Assembly: GCF_014851815.1 (NCBI RefSeq) | Contig: NZ_JACVAJ010000001.1 | Coordinates: 1,736,001-1,800,000, forward strand | Reading direction: 5' to 3' | Length of the DNA stretch: 64,000 bases | DNA from: Pseudoxanthomonas sp. PXM01 | GTDB lineage: Bacteria; Pseudomonadota; Gammaproteobacteria; Xanthomonadales; Xanthomonadaceae | Shown: piece by piece, positions 54,731 to 64,000 of the stretch | How positions within the stretch are numbered: position 1 is the stretch's first letter | How the letters are laid out: each line of letters begins with the position of its first letter | Notes under the pieces: model-generated | Told to the model about the DNA's origin: nothing | Databases searched by the model: none | Seen by the model: the letters and a program-made list of their open reading frames with translations, nothing else | Position numbers and translations under genes: made by a program

Positions 54731-57706
54731 TCAGCCGGATACCAGGCGATTGCGCCCCTGCTGCTTCGCCTTGTACAGGCGCTCGTCCGCGACACGCAGC
54801 AGGTCGCGCAGATCCTGGCCGGCCTCCAGTTCCGCCACGCCGATGCTGACCGTGCAATGCAGGGTATCGCCGTCCGGCGTTTCGATGCCTGCACGGGCGA
54901 TACCCTCGCGCAGCGTCTCCAGGCGCGCGCGCGACGTCGACCGGGGCAACTGCTGGCACACCAGGAACTCCTCGCCGCCGTAGCGTGCGATCAGCACGCC
55001 CTCCACGCCACCCGCCAACTGTTCCGCCAGCGCGGCGATCTGCGACAGCACATCATCGCCGAAGGCATGGCCGTAGCGGTCGTTGACCCCCTTGAAATGG
55101 TCGATGTCGATCAGCGCGACGGACAACGGACGTCCTTCGCGACGGCTGACCTCCAGGGCTTCGGCGAGGAAGGCGTCGCCGGCACGCCGGTTGGCGAGCC
55201 GGGTCAGCGGATCGTGGCGCGCCTGGTGTGCCAGCTGCTTGAGCAACCGCGCATTCGCCTCGCCGGCCTGCTCCAGCTGCGCGTTCTTGTCGCTCAGTTC
55301 CGACGTGCGCGCGTCCACCAGCGCCTCCAGCCGCCGCTGGCGATGCCGCTGGCGACGCAGCGCGAGCAACAGCACGGCCCACCCCACCAGACCCAGCACC
55401 ACGGCGTACAGGACCAGCGCCCACGCCTGCAACCACCACGGCGATGCCTTTTCGAATTCGACGGTCCGCATCACCAGGTTTTCCGGCTTGCTCCAGTCCG
55501 CCGGCGCATTCATCACCTGCACCTCGAAGCGCAGCTTGCCCGGCGGCAGGTTGGTGTAGACCGCATCGTGGGCGATGCCGTTGTCGGTCTCGATCCATCC
55601 GCGGTCGAATCCGACCATCCGGTAGCGGTAGCGCAGGCGCTCGGGGGCGCGCTGGTTGAGGCCGGTGAAGCGGATCACCACGCGCCGGGTGTCCGCCCGC
55701 AACGCCTGGCGTTGCTGCAGGGGCAACACGCGACCGTCCGCCTCGACCGATTCGACCACCAGCGTGACGCCCTGCGTGCGCTGGCGCCGCGCGTCGTCGG
55801 GATCGATCACGCCGATGCCGTTCGCCGTGGCGAACCACAGCTTGCCGTCGCGCATCAGCCAGCCCGCAGGCGAGGTCGCCCCGTTGGCCTGGCTGCTGGG
55901 CAGACCGTCCGCATGGGTGAAGGCCTCCACCGGCAGGCGCGCGAGGTGGCCGTTCTCCACGGCCGTCAGCGCCGCGCGCGAGATGCGGAAGACGCCGCGG
56001 TTGCTCGATGTCCAGAAATCGCCGTTGTCGTCTTCCAGCAGACGGAACAGGCGGTTGTTCGGCAGGCCCTGGCGATGGTCGAACTGCACGAAGCGGCCGT
56101 CGCGCCAGTGCAGCAGGCCGCGGTCGGACGCGATCCACAGACTGCCGTCGGGATCGCCGAGGAAGTCGAACGCCGCCACGGCGGGGAACTCCGACATCGG
56201 CGGCCAGTGCCGCACCGAGCCGTCGCGGCGCACGACCGCCATGCCGTTGCTGGTGCCTATCCACAAGGCTCCCTGCGCCGTTTCGTACAGCATGTACACG
56301 TTGCCATCCGGCAAGCCGTCCTTCGCGCCCAGGGTGCGCACGATGCGACCATCGCGATACACGCTCACGCCCTCGTTGCTGCCGATCCACAACGAACCGT
56401 CGGCGCGTTCCAGCAATGCGCGCACATGGTTGGAGGGCAATCCGTCCGTCTCGTCGAGGCGCGAGGGCCGGAACTGTCCGTCCGCCGAGGCGACGGGCAG
56501 GTGGATCACGCCCTGGTCGTAGGTGCCGATCCACAGTCCGCCGTCGCGCGCATTGGCCATCGACAGGACGGAAGGATCCGTCTTGCCGTCGAACGCCAAC
56601 GGCACGGCGCGGGCCTGACCGGCCTGCCAGACATCGATGCCCATGGGATGTCCGATCCATACCCCCTGGCCGGGCCGCTCGATGATCGCGCGCACATAGA
56701 TGTCGCGCAGGCCGCTGCTGCGCGTCAGGCCGAACACCGGTCCGTCGGACACGCGGTACAGGCCATTGGTGGTGCCGACCCACAGCAGACCGTCGCGGTC
56801 CTCGAACAGCGCCGGCGCCAGCCGGCCCATCAGGCCGTTGCGCTCGCCCAGGGTTTCGTAGCGTCCCTGGGCGTACCGGCGCAGGCCGTCGAGGGTGGAG
56901 ATCCACAGGTTCCCGTGGCGGTCCTCCAGCATGGCTTCGACGCGCTCGCCGGTGAGCGGTTCGGCACGCCCGTGTTCCAGCCGCCACGCCCCGGCGCTGC
57001 CACCGACCAGGATCCCGCCCCAGCGCGACGCCTGGATGGCCAGCACGGAGGTCTCGGGCATGCCTGTTGCGCGTCCCCATTCGCTGGCGCGGCCATCCTC
57101 GATCCGGAACAGCCCATGCCGGTTGCCGACCAGCGCATTGCCGTCCGGAAGCGGCAGGATCGCCAGCACGCGTTCGTTGGCCAGGCGCGCGTGCGTGTTG
57201 CCGATCTCCTGCAACCGGCCATTGCTGTCCAACCGGAACACGCTGTGGTCGGTTCCGATCCACAGCGCGCCGTCGGGCCCGAAACGGAGCACCGATACGT
57301 CCGCCAGCGTGCCGGCCTGTCCGGGCAGGCGCTGCCAGCGCCCCTGGTGAAAACGCAGTACGCCCGGGCCCACACGTCCCAGGCTCAGCACCATGCCACC
57401 GTGCGGATGCGGCGTGATGGCACGCACGCCTTCGATTTCGAGTCCCTGCGCGCTGCCGGCGTCGTAAGGCGTGAAGCGGCGGCCGTCGAAACGCGCCGCG
57501 CCCTCCCAGGTGCCTGCCCAGAGGTAACCGTCGGCGTCCTGGCTGATGGTGTGCACCAGGTTGTGCGGCAGCCCGTCTTCCATCGTCCAGCGCGCGATGG
57601 TGTATTCGTCCACCTTGCGTGCAGGGTCCAGCGCCCACGCGGGCGCGCCGACGAGCAGGACCAGCAGGCACAGGCTGGTGGTGAACAGGCGGCGCACGGC
57701 GGGCAC
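54731..57706 (-). CDS. Membrane diguanylate cyclase with Reg_prop sensor
   Basis: The protein, about 991 residues from GTG 57706, has a signal sequence, about 14 Reg_prop blades such as GNLWISTLDGLRRY and GLLWVGTTNGLYR, and a YXXY-type domain near 670-750. A membrane helix (WALVLYAVVLGLVGWAVLLL), a coiled coil and a C-terminal GGDEF domain follow. The active site reads RYGGEEFLV and is intact, with DIDHFKGVNDRYGH before it. The inhibitory RxxD site is absent. It should make cyclic-di-GMP on sensing a periplasmic signal. Longer GTG starts at 57775 are possible. Confidence 0.83.
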   Translation of the reverse strand: MPAVRRLFTTSLCLLVLLVGAPAWALDPARKVDEYTIARWTMEDGLPHNLVHTISQDADGYLWAGTWEGAARFDGRRFTPYDAGSAQGLEIEGVRAITPHPHGGMVLSLGRVGPGVLRFHQGRWQRLPGQAGTLADVSVLRFGPDGALWIGTDHSVFRLDSNGRLQEIGNTHARLANERVLAILPLPDGNALVGNRHGLFRIEDGRASEWGRATGMPETSVLAIQASRWGGILVGGSAGAWRLEHGRAEPLTGERVEAMLEDRHGNLWISTLDGLRRYAQGRYETLGERNGLMGRLAPALFEDRDGLLWVGTTNGLYRVSDGPVFGLTRSSGLRDIYVRAIIERPGQGVWIGHPMGIDVWQAGQARAVPLAFDGKTDPSVLSMANARDGGLWIGTYDQGVIHLPVASADGQFRPSRLDETDGLPSNHVRALLERADGSLWIGSNEGVSVYRDGRIVRTLGAKDGLPDGNVYMLYETAQGALWIGTSNGMAVVRRDGSVRHWPPMSEFPAVAAFDFLGDPDGSLWIASDRGLLHWRDGRFVQFDHRQGLPNNRLFRLLEDDNGDFWTSSNRGVFRISRAALTAVENGHLARLPVEAFTHADGLPSSQANGATSPAGWLMRDGKLWFATANGIGVIDPDDARRQRTQGVTLVVESVEADGRVLPLQQRQALRADTRRVVIRFTGLNQRAPERLRYRYRMVGFDRGWIETDNGIAHDAVYTNLPPGKLRFEVQVMNAPADWSKPENLVMRTVEFEKASPWWLQAWALVLYAVVLGLVGWAVLLLALRRQRHRQRRLEALVDARTSELSDKNAQLEQAGEANARLLKQLAHQARHDPLTRLANRRAGDAFLAEALEVSRREGRPLSVALIDIDHFKGVNDRYGHAFGDDVLSQIAALAEQLAGGVEGVLIARYGGEEFLVCQQLPRSTSRARLETLREGIARAGIETPDGDTLHCTVSIGVAELEAGQDLRDLLRVADERLYKAKQQGRNRLVSG

Positions 57707-57781
57707 GGAGTCCGGAGGGCTACGACCCCCCAAGTATCGGCGGTGAAGGGGGGGTTCTTGAACCCCCCGCCGCACGACGAA

Positions 57782-60700
57782 CTATGACGCGGTGCGCTCT
57801 TCGGGCCTGACCTTGAACCATGCCGCGTACAGCGCCGGCAGGAAGAACAGCGTCAGCACGGTCGCGACCGTCAGGCCGCCCATGATGGCCACCGCCATCG
57901 GGCCGAAGAAGGCGCTGCGCGACAGCGGGATCATCGCCAGCACCGCTGCCAGTGCCGTCAGCACGATGGGACGGAAGCGCCGCACGGTCGCATCGATGAT
58001 CGCGTGCCAGCGGTCGTGGCCTGCGCGGATGTCCTGATCGATCTGGTCCACCAGGATCACCGAGTTGCGCATGATCATGCCCGCCAGCGCGATGGTGCCG
58101 AGCATCGCGACGAAGCCGAACGGCACGCGGAACACCAGCAGCGCGAGCGTCACGCCGATCAGGCCCAGCGGCGCGGTCAGCAGCACCAGCGCCATCCTGG
58201 AGAAGCTGCGCAATTGCAGCATCAGCAGCGTGGTCACCGCGAGCAGGAACAACGGCATGCCGGCGGCGATGGACTTCTGTCCGCGCCCCGAATCCTCGAC
58301 CGTGCCACCGGTCTCCAGCAGGTAGCCCTGTGGCAGCGTGGCGCGGATCCCGTCCAGCGTCGGCGAGATCTGCGCCACCACCGTCGGTGCGGTCACCGCG
58401 TCGCTGTTGAGGTCAGCGCGCACGGTGACGGTCGGCAGGCGGTCGCGGTGCCAGATGATGCCGTCCTCGAAGGCGTATTCCAGGTTGGCAATCTGCGACA
58501 GCGGCACGCTGCCGCCATGGCTGGTCGGTACCGCCAGGCTGCCAAGCAGGTCGAGCCGCGTACGCTCCTCTTCCGGTCCGCGCAGCAGGATCTCGACCAG
58601 CTCGTTGCCTTCGCGGTAGGTGCTGACGCTCAGGCCCGACAGCGAACCGGACAGGAAGTGCGACACCTGCGCCGTGCTGACGCCGAGCGCGCGCGCGCGG
58701 TCCTGGTCGATCTGCAGCCGCACGATCTTGCTCGGCTCGCTCCAGTCCAGATTGACGTTGGTGACGTGCGGATTGGCACGCACCTTCTCCGCCATCTGCC
58801 GCGCGATCGCCTGCACGCGGTCGACATGCTCGCCGGACACGCGGAACTGGATCGGGTAACCCACCGGCGGTCCGTTCTCCAGGCGCGTCACGCGGAACTG
58901 CAGTTCGGGGAACTGCGGCGCGACCTCGTCGATCAGCCAGCGGCGCGTGGCTTCGCGCGCGTCGATGTCGTTCGTCAGTACCACGAACTGCGAGAAATTC
59001 GCCTGCGGCAGCTGCTGGTCCAGCGGCAGGTAGAAGCGCGGAGAGCCGGTACCGACATAGGCCACGTAGTTCTGCACGCCCTCGCGCTTGGCGAGCAAGG
59101 CTTCCAGCTTCTTCGCCTGCGCATCGGTCGACTTCAGCGAGCTGCCTTCGGCCAGTTCCAGATCCACCATCAGCTCGGGACGCACCGAATCCGGGAAGAA
59201 CTGCTGCGGCACGAAGCGGAACAGCGCGATCGACGCGACGAACGCCGCCACCGTCACGCCGATCACCAGCCAGCGATGGCGCAGGCAGAAGGCCAGCCAG
59301 CCACGGAAGCGCTGGTAGAACGGCGTGTGATAGGGGTTGTGGTCGTGGGCGTCGTGCGCCTTCGGTGCCAGCATGCCGGCGTACTGTGGCCAGCGGTCGG
59401 CCAGCCCCGTGCGGAACGCGTGCCAGCGTGCGGCCAGCGAGCCCGGCTTCGGCGGCTGCGGATTGCCCAGGTCCGGCAGCATCTTGTCGCCCAGGTACGG
59501 GATGAACAGCACCGCCGCGACCCACGACACCACCAGCGCGATGGTCACCACCTGGAACAGCGAGCGCGTGTACTCGCCCGTGCTCGACGCGGCGGTCGCG
59601 ATCGGCAGGAAGCCCGCGGCCGTCACCAGCGTGCCGGTGAGCATCGGGAACGCCGTCGACTCGTAGGCGAAGCTCGCCGCCTTCAGCCGGTCGAAGCCCT
59701 GCTCCATCTTGATGGCCATCATCTCGACCGCGATGATCGCGTCGTCGACCAGCAGGCCCAGCGCAAGCACCAGCGCGCCCAGCGAGATCTTGTGCAGGCC
59801 GATGCCGAAGTAGTGCATCACCGCGAACGTCATCGCCAGCACCAGCGGGATCGACACCGCCACCACCAGGCCGGTGCGCATGCCCAGCGAGAAGAAGCTC
59901 ACCAGCAGCACGATGACCACGGCTTCGGCCAGCACCCGCACGAACTCGCCCACCGAATCCTCGACCGCTGCCGGCTGGTCGGACACCTTGCGCAGCTCCA
60001 TGCCCAGCGGCAGCGTCTTCTGCAGGCGCTTGAACTCGCTTTCCAGCGTCCCGCCCAGCTTGAGGATGTCGCCGCCGTCCTTCATCGCGACCGCGATGCC
60101 GATGCCGGGCTGGCCCATGAAGCGCATCCGCGGCGCCGCGGGATCGGCGAAGCCGCGCTTGATCTCGGCGATGTCGCCCAGCTTGACGGTGCGGTCGCCG
60201 GCGCGGATCGGGAACTCGCGGATCTCGTCGACCGAGCCGAACTCGCCGCTCACGCGCAATTGCACACGATCGCTTGGCGTCTCGAAGAAGCCCGCCGGCG
60301 TCATCGCGTTCTGTTCTTCCAGCGCCTGCTGCACCGCGCTCAGCGGGATGCCGAGCGTGGCCAGCTTGGTGTTGGAAAGCTCGACCCAGATCTTCTCGTC
60401 CTGCAGGCCGATCAGTTCGACCTTGCCTACGTCGTCCACCCGCTGCAGCTCCAGCTGGATGCGGTCGGCATAGTCCTTCATCACCGCGTAGTCGAACCCT
60501 TCGCCGGTCAACGCATAGATGTTGCCGAAGGTGTCGCCGAACTCGTCGTTGAAGAACGGGCCGATCACACCGCTGGGCAAGGTGGCGCGGACGTCGCCGA
60601 CCTTCTTGCGCACCTGGTACCACAGCTCGGGCACGTCCTTGGACTTCATGGAGTCGCGCGCCATGAAGATCACCTGCGACTCGCCGGGACGCGAGTACGA

Positions 60701-60952
60701 GCGGATGAACTCGTATTCGCCCGTCGTCATCAGCGCCTTCTCGATGCGCTCGGTGACCTGCTGCGAGACTTCTTCGGCGGTCGCGCCTGGCCACACCGTG
60801 CGCACCACCATCGCCTTGAAGGTGAAGGGCGGGTCCTCGGACTGGCCCAGATGCTTGTACGACCACGCGCCGATGATGCCCAGCAGGATCATCATGAACA
60901 GCACGAGGCTGCGGTTGGTCAGCGCCCACTCGGAAAGGTTGAAGCGGCGCAT
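57782..60952 (-). CDS. RND efflux transporter permease
   Basis: The 1056-residue inner-membrane pump has the AcrB-type layout: a first helix (SLVLFMMILLGIIGAWSY), a large periplasmic loop, six more helices near 340-480, and the duplicated second half. Proton-relay Asp residues are visible in ALGLLVDDAIIAVEMMA. It resembles the smaller-adaptor RND group. It lies 4 bp after the adaptor gene. The substrate is unknown, but drugs, solvents or metals are the usual choices. Confidence 0.93.
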   Translation of the reverse strand: MRRFNLSEWALTNRSLVLFMMILLGIIGAWSYKHLGQSEDPPFTFKAMVVRTVWPGATAEEVSQQVTERIEKALMTTGEYEFIRSYSRPGESQVIFMARDSMKSKDVPELWYQVRKKVGDVRATLPSGVIGPFFNDEFGDTFGNIYALTGEGFDYAVMKDYADRIQLELQRVDDVGKVELIGLQDEKIWVELSNTKLATLGIPLSAVQQALEEQNAMTPAGFFETPSDRVQLRVSGEFGSVDEIREFPIRAGDRTVKLGDIAEIKRGFADPAAPRMRFMGQPGIGIAVAMKDGGDILKLGGTLESEFKRLQKTLPLGMELRKVSDQPAAVEDSVGEFVRVLAEAVVIVLLVSFFSLGMRTGLVVAVSIPLVLAMTFAVMHYFGIGLHKISLGALVLALGLLVDDAIIAVEMMAIKMEQGFDRLKAASFAYESTAFPMLTGTLVTAAGFLPIATAASSTGEYTRSLFQVVTIALVVSWVAAVLFIPYLGDKMLPDLGNPQPPKPGSLAARWHAFRTGLADRWPQYAGMLAPKAHDAHDHNPYHTPFYQRFRGWLAFCLRHRWLVIGVTVAAFVASIALFRFVPQQFFPDSVRPELMVDLELAEGSSLKSTDAQAKKLEALLAKREGVQNYVAYVGTGSPRFYLPLDQQLPQANFSQFVVLTNDIDAREATRRWLIDEVAPQFPELQFRVTRLENGPPVGYPIQFRVSGEHVDRVQAIARQMAEKVRANPHVTNVNLDWSEPSKIVRLQIDQDRARALGVSTAQVSHFLSGSLSGLSVSTYREGNELVEILLRGPEEERTRLDLLGSLAVPTSHGGSVPLSQIANLEYAFEDGIIWHRDRLPTVTVRADLNSDAVTAPTVVAQISPTLDGIRATLPQGYLLETGGTVEDSGRGQKSIAAGMPLFLLAVTTLLMLQLRSFSRMALVLLTAPLGLIGVTLALLVFRVPFGFVAMLGTIALAGMIMRNSVILVDQIDQDIRAGHDRWHAIIDATVRRFRPIVLTALAAVLAMIPLSRSAFFGPMAVAIMGGLTVATVLTLFFLPALYAAWFKVRPEERTAS

Positions 60953-60956
60953 GCCG

Positions 60957-62096
60957 TTACTCCGAGCGCGTGGCGACGTTGGCGGTACCGCCCGCGGCGG
61001 TCGGCTTCAGGGGCCGGTTGTTGCGGTCCACCGGCGCGACCACCTGGCCTTCGCGCAGCAGATGGCCGCCTGCCGCCACCACCCAGTCGCCAGCCTTCAC
61101 GCCGCTCTGCACGGGTACGGACGCTTCGCCATAGGGGCCGAGCTGCACCGCCTGCGCGCGCACCTTGCCGTTCGCCGGATCGACGACCCATACCGTGGTC
61201 TTGCCGTCGTCGCCGCGCTGGATCGCCGACAGCGGCAACTTCAGCGACGCCTTGCTGCCATTCTCCTGCACGTAGACGCGGGCGCTCTGGCCCAGTTCGA
61301 CCTGCTGCTGCGCCTCGCCCACCAGGCTGACGCGCGCGGCGTAGGTGCGCGTCTGCGCATCGGCCGCCGGTGCGATCTCGCGGATGGCACCCGGCAGGCG
61401 CTGGCCAGGCGCATTCCACAGTTCGATCACCACCGGCTGGCCGACGCTGAAGTCGCGGATGCGGTTTTCCGGCAGCCCGATGGCCACCTCGCGACCGCCA
61501 TCGGCGGCAAGGGTGAAGACGGTCTGGCCCGCCGCCACCACCTGTCCGGCCTCGGCCTGGCGGCTGGCGATCACGCCGTCGCGGGGTGCGCGCAGCTGTG
61601 AATAGCCTTCCTGGTTGCGCATCACGTCCATCTGCGCCCGCGCAGCGCGCGCCTGGCCCTCGGCCGCCTTGTACGCCGCGACCTGCGCGTCGTAAGCGGA
61701 CTGGCTGATCAGCTTGTCGCCGACGAGTTTCGCGTAGCGATCACGATCACCACGCGCGCGGACAAGGTCGGCCTCGGCCGCGGCCAACTGCGCCTGCGCA
61801 GCCTGCGCCTGCAGGGCGAAATCGCCGGGATCCAGCAACGCGAGTACTTCGCCCTTCTGTACGCGGGCGCCGGCATCCACATTGCGGCGGACCAGGTTGC
61901 CGCCCACACGGAACGACAGCGGACTCTCCTCGCGGGCCCGCACCTCGCCGGCATAGGCCGACAGCGCAGCGTCGGCGCCACCACCGGGCTGCACGACGAG
62001 TGCCGGATGCGGCGTTTCCGCCGGCTGCTCCGCACTGCAGGCGGCCAGGCCGACCAGCACGATTGCGAACACTCCGTTCCAGCGCATCTGGCGCAT
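60957..62096 (-). CDS. RND efflux membrane-fusion adaptor (lipoprotein)
   Basis: The 379-residue periplasmic adaptor has a lipoprotein signal (VLVGLAACS, Cys near 20) and a barrel/lipoyl/coil pattern: VRRNVDAGARVQKGEVLALLDP near 68-89, then a coiled coil (AQAQLAAAEADLVRARGDRDRY) and RAPRDGVIASRQAEAGQVV. It links the pump to an outer-membrane TolC-type channel. GGAGCAG precedes ATG 62096. It is the first gene of the pump operon and is divergent from the TetR gene. Confidence 0.92.
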   Translation of the reverse strand: MRQMRWNGVFAIVLVGLAACSAEQPAETPHPALVVQPGGGADAALSAYAGEVRAREESPLSFRVGGNLVRRNVDAGARVQKGEVLALLDPGDFALQAQAAQAQLAAAEADLVRARGDRDRYAKLVGDKLISQSAYDAQVAAYKAAEGQARAARAQMDVMRNQEGYSQLRAPRDGVIASRQAEAGQVVAAGQTVFTLAADGGREVAIGLPENRIRDFSVGQPVVIELWNAPGQRLPGAIREIAPAADAQTRTYAARVSLVGEAQQQVELGQSARVYVQENGSKASLKLPLSAIQRGDDGKTTVWVVDPANGKVRAQAVQLGPYGEASVPVQSGVKAGDWVVAAGGHLLREGQVVAPVDRNNRPLKPTAAGGTANVATRSE

Positions 62097-62125
62097 GACT
62101 GCTCCGTTGAGGCTTCAATTAGTGG

Positions 62126-62158
62126 ACTTGGCGGTATAGTATAAATATCGAACCGAGT
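62126..62158. promoter_or_regulatory. Putative TetR operator and divergent promoters
   Basis: The AT-rich stretch between ACTTGG (62126-62131) and CCGAGT (62153-62158) forms an imperfect inverted repeat with TATAGT (62135-62140) inside. It lies in the 78 bp between the adaptor and TetR genes, so one bound dimer could repress both. Confidence 0.45.
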
Positions 62159-62174
62159 AGTCTAGTATTAAGCC

Positions 62175-62846
62175 ATGGTCAGCCCACGCCCCTCCGCCAG
62201 CCGCCCCAAGCCGTCCGCCAAGCCCGCCTCCAGCGGCCCCGGCCGCCCCAAGGACCTGGGCAAGCGCGCCGCCATCCTCGAAGCCGCCAAGCAGTTGTTC
62301 GCGCGCGAGGGTTTCAACGGCGTCAGCATGGACCAGATCGCTGCCGAAGCCGGCGTGTCCAAACTGACGGTGTACAGCCACTTCGGCGACAAGGACGCCC
62401 TGTTCGCCGCGGCCGTGCAGGCCAAGTGCGAGGAAATGCTGCCGGACGCGCTGTTCGAGATCGAGCTAAAGGGCAGCCTGCGCGACCAGCTCAAGGCCAT
62501 CGCGCAGGCGTTCTTCGCGCTGGTCACCAGCGAGGAGGCCATCAGCACGCATCGCATGATGATGGTCCCGGGCAACATCGACGACAAGCTCAAACGGACC
62601 TTCTGGGAAGCCGGCCCGCAACGCACGCACGATGCCTTCGCCGCCATGCTGCAGGCACTGGTGGCCAAGGGCGAGCTGGATATCCCCGACGTGGCGACGG
62701 CCTCCGTGCAGTTCTTCACCCTGATCAAGGGCGAGGTGCACGCGCGCATGACCTGCGGCCTGTGCAGCCGGCCAGGCCCGGTCGACGCCCGCCAGCACGT
62801 CGATGCCACGGTGGACATGTTCCTGAGGGCGTATGGCCGCCGCTGA
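62175..62846 (+). CDS. TetR family regulator of the RND pump
   Basis: The 223-residue repressor has a Lys/Pro-rich start and then a TetR helix-turn-helix: ILEAAKQLFAREGFNGVSMD, continuing QIAAEAGVSKLTVYSHFGDK (about 35-75). The C-terminal ligand domain resembles the AcrR/TtgR group. Its divergent position beside the adaptor and pump strongly suggests local repression relieved by a pump substrate. Confidence 0.9.
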   Translation: MVSPRPSASRPKPSAKPASSGPGRPKDLGKRAAILEAAKQLFAREGFNGVSMDQIAAEAGVSKLTVYSHFGDKDALFAAAVQAKCEEMLPDALFEIELKGSLRDQLKAIAQAFFALVTSEEAISTHRMMMVPGNIDDKLKRTFWEAGPQRTHDAFAAMLQALVAKGELDIPDVATASVQFFTLIKGEVHARMTCGLCSRPGPVDARQHVDATVDMFLRAYGRR

Positions 62847-62981
62847 AACTGAAGCGCAGCCCCGGGCGACGGAGGTTGCGGTGACTTCCGGCACTGCGCC
62901 TGCCGCCGCGGGTGCCCCGATCCTTGCCCAGCGCGGACCGAGCCAGCCCGGTAAAATGCCCGGCCCAGCCCTCCGCGTCGG

Positions 62982-63650
62982 ATGACCACCCCCATGACGA
63001 TCAACTACACCCAGGCCCGCGAAAACATGGTCGAGCAGCAGGTACGTCCCTGGGACGTGCTGGATGCGCGCGTGCTGGAAACGCTGGCCACGCTGCCGCG
63101 CGAGGCCTTCGTTGCCGAATCGCACCGCGCGCTCGCCTATGCGGACCTGGAACTGCCGCTCGGCCATGGCCAGTCGATGGCCAAGCCGGTCATCGAAGGC
63201 CGCACCTTGCAGGCGCTCAAGCCGCAGGCGGACGAGGACGTGCTGGAGATCGGCACCGGCAGCGGCTACCTGACCGCCTGCCTGGCGCACCTGGCACGCG
63301 AAGTGGTCAGCCTGGAGATCCAGCCCGAGCTCGCCGACGCCGCGCGCGCGCGCCTCGATGCCGCCGGCCTGGGCAGCAACGTGCGGATCGACACCGTCGA
63401 CGCGCTTTCGTGGGAAACGGACCGCCGCTTCGACGTCATCTGCGTGACCGGGGCCGTCGCCACCGTGCCCGCACGTTTCCTGCAATGGCTGCGTCCGGGC
63501 GGTCGCCTGTTCGTCGTGCGCGGGGCATCGCCGGTGATGGAAGCCGTGTTGCACGTCGCCGATGTCAACGGTACCCGCGTCGAATCGTTGTTCGAAACCG
63601 ACCTCCCCTATCTGGTCGGCGCCGCACCGGCGCCCCAGTTCGTCTTCTGA
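62982..63650 (+). CDS. Protein-L-isoaspartate O-methyltransferase-like protein
   Basis: The 222-residue protein matches the Pcm fold with the SAM-binding motif VLEIGTGSGYLTACLAHL near 87-104. It starts NYTQARENMVEQQVRPWDV, typical of the proteobacterial Pcm-like proteins encoded before tolC. Whether it repairs isoaspartate is unproven. ATG 62982 or 62994 could be the start. It ends 22 bp before the tolC start, so the two are probably co-transcribed. Confidence 0.85.
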   Translation: MTTPMTINYTQARENMVEQQVRPWDVLDARVLETLATLPREAFVAESHRALAYADLELPLGHGQSMAKPVIEGRTLQALKPQADEDVLEIGTGSGYLTACLAHLAREVVSLEIQPELADAARARLDAAGLGSNVRIDTVDALSWETDRRFDVICVTGAVATVPARFLQWLRPGGRLFVVRGASPVMEAVLHVADVNGTRVESLFETDLPYLVGAAPAPQFVF

Positions 63651-63672
63651 AGAAATACAAAAAGGAACCCGC

Positions 63673-64000
63673 ATGAGCCGTCGCCCCCTCGTACTCGCGC
63701 TCGCCCTGGCCCTGCCGTCTGCGGCAAACGCCGCCGACCTGATGCAGACCTATGAACTGGCGCGCACCGGCGACCCGACCCTGTCGATCGCGGAATCGAC
63801 GCGCCTGATCGACAAGGAAGGCGCGGTGCAGGCGCGTGCGGCGTTGCTGCCGCAGATCACCGGCAGCGCAGGATACGAACTGACCCACAGCAGCCGTCCG
63901 GGCGATCCGACCGGCGACGGCAAGAGCCGCACCTACGGCGCCCAGGTCAACCAGACGATCTTCGACTGGAGCCGCATCGCCAACCTGCGCGGCCAGCGCG
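63673..64000 (+). CDS. tolC: TolC family outer-membrane protein (5' part only)
   Basis: About 109 residues are visible before the right edge. A signal peptide (LALALALPSAANA) is followed by ADLMQTYELARTGDPTLSIA and later QVNQTIFDWSRIANL, the start of a TolC-type channel. The channel would complete tripartite pumps such as the RND system 1.5 kb upstream. AAAGGAACCC precedes ATG 63673. Confidence 0.88.
   Translation, partial: MSRRPLVLALALALPSAANAADLMQTYELARTGDPTLSIAESTRLIDKEGAVQARAALLPQITGSAGYELTHSSRPGDPTGDGKSRTYGAQVNQTIFDWSRIANLRGQR

Noticed and set aside
57745-57768. GGGGGTTC/GAACCCCC hairpin after the RND pump gene
   Set aside because: The stem is good but no T tract follows, and it lies in the possible 5' part of the cyclase gene, so a terminator call is not safe.
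58004-61330. 1108-codon plus-strand frame opposite the RND pump
   Set aside because: Antisense shadow of a conserved pump; no family-like motif.

Overview
The window is high-GC, densely packed DNA from a gammaproteobacterium. It fits the Xanthomonadaceae/Lysobacteraceae (Xanthomonas or Pseudoxanthomonas-like). The pointers are large TonB-dependent receptors tied to plant-polysaccharide enzymes, a LacI-controlled pectin locus, and a joined ilvC-ilvG-ilvM-ilvA-leuACDB operon. Genus is inferred from gene content; no rRNA, tRNA, insertion sequence, prophage or CRISPR array was seen.

Region 1 (about 1-23.5 kb) is a pectin/rhamnogalacturonan utilisation locus. Two tandem TonB-dependent receptors probably import oligogalacturonides. 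Two pectate lyases (PL1 and PL10), a GH43 enzyme and a rhamnogalacturonan acetylesterase-cupin fusion attack the polymer. A TRAP transporter and a sodium-solute symporter carry products inward, and KduI, KduD and KdgK give the 2-keto-3-deoxygluconate route. A LacI regulator lies inside the locus. Near-identical operator-like sequences (core GACACCGGTTACC or its variant) lie before both receptors, between the PL1 and hydratase/TRAP genes, and before kduI. The same 13-mer also occurs inside the signal-peptide codons of both receptors, about 13 helical turns from the upstream site. A hydratase of the 2-keto-4-pentenoate type and a CitE-like lyase are extra enzymes whose role here is unclear.

Region 2 (23.5-40.4 kb) is mixed. 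It holds a HAD hydrolase, a Pro-rich lipoprotein with two EF-hand proteins, small membrane proteins, a lytic transglycosylase and inorganic pyrophosphatase. A third TonB-dependent receptor sits beside an AraC regulator and a CadC-like regulator with a TolB-type propeller. A three-gene unit (DUF4136 lipoprotein, 55-residue membrane protein, channel-like protein) and thiC behind a TPP riboswitch complete the region.

Region 3 (40.4-54.4 kb) holds a soluble chemotaxis transducer, a PhnD-like binding protein, ilvD, and the branched-chain amino acid operon. The operon begins with a classic attenuator: a 29-residue leader peptide rich in Val/Leu/Ile codons and an intrinsic terminator. It then runs ilvC-ilvG-ilvM-ilvA-leuA-leuC-leuD-leuB, mostly with overlapping stop and start codons.

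Region 4 (54.4-64 kb) contains a Reg_prop-type diguanylate cyclase, an RND efflux pump with its adaptor, a divergent TetR regulator, a Pcm-like methyltransferase and the start of a tolC gene. The adaptor, pump, TetR regulator and TolC could together form and control one tripartite efflux system.
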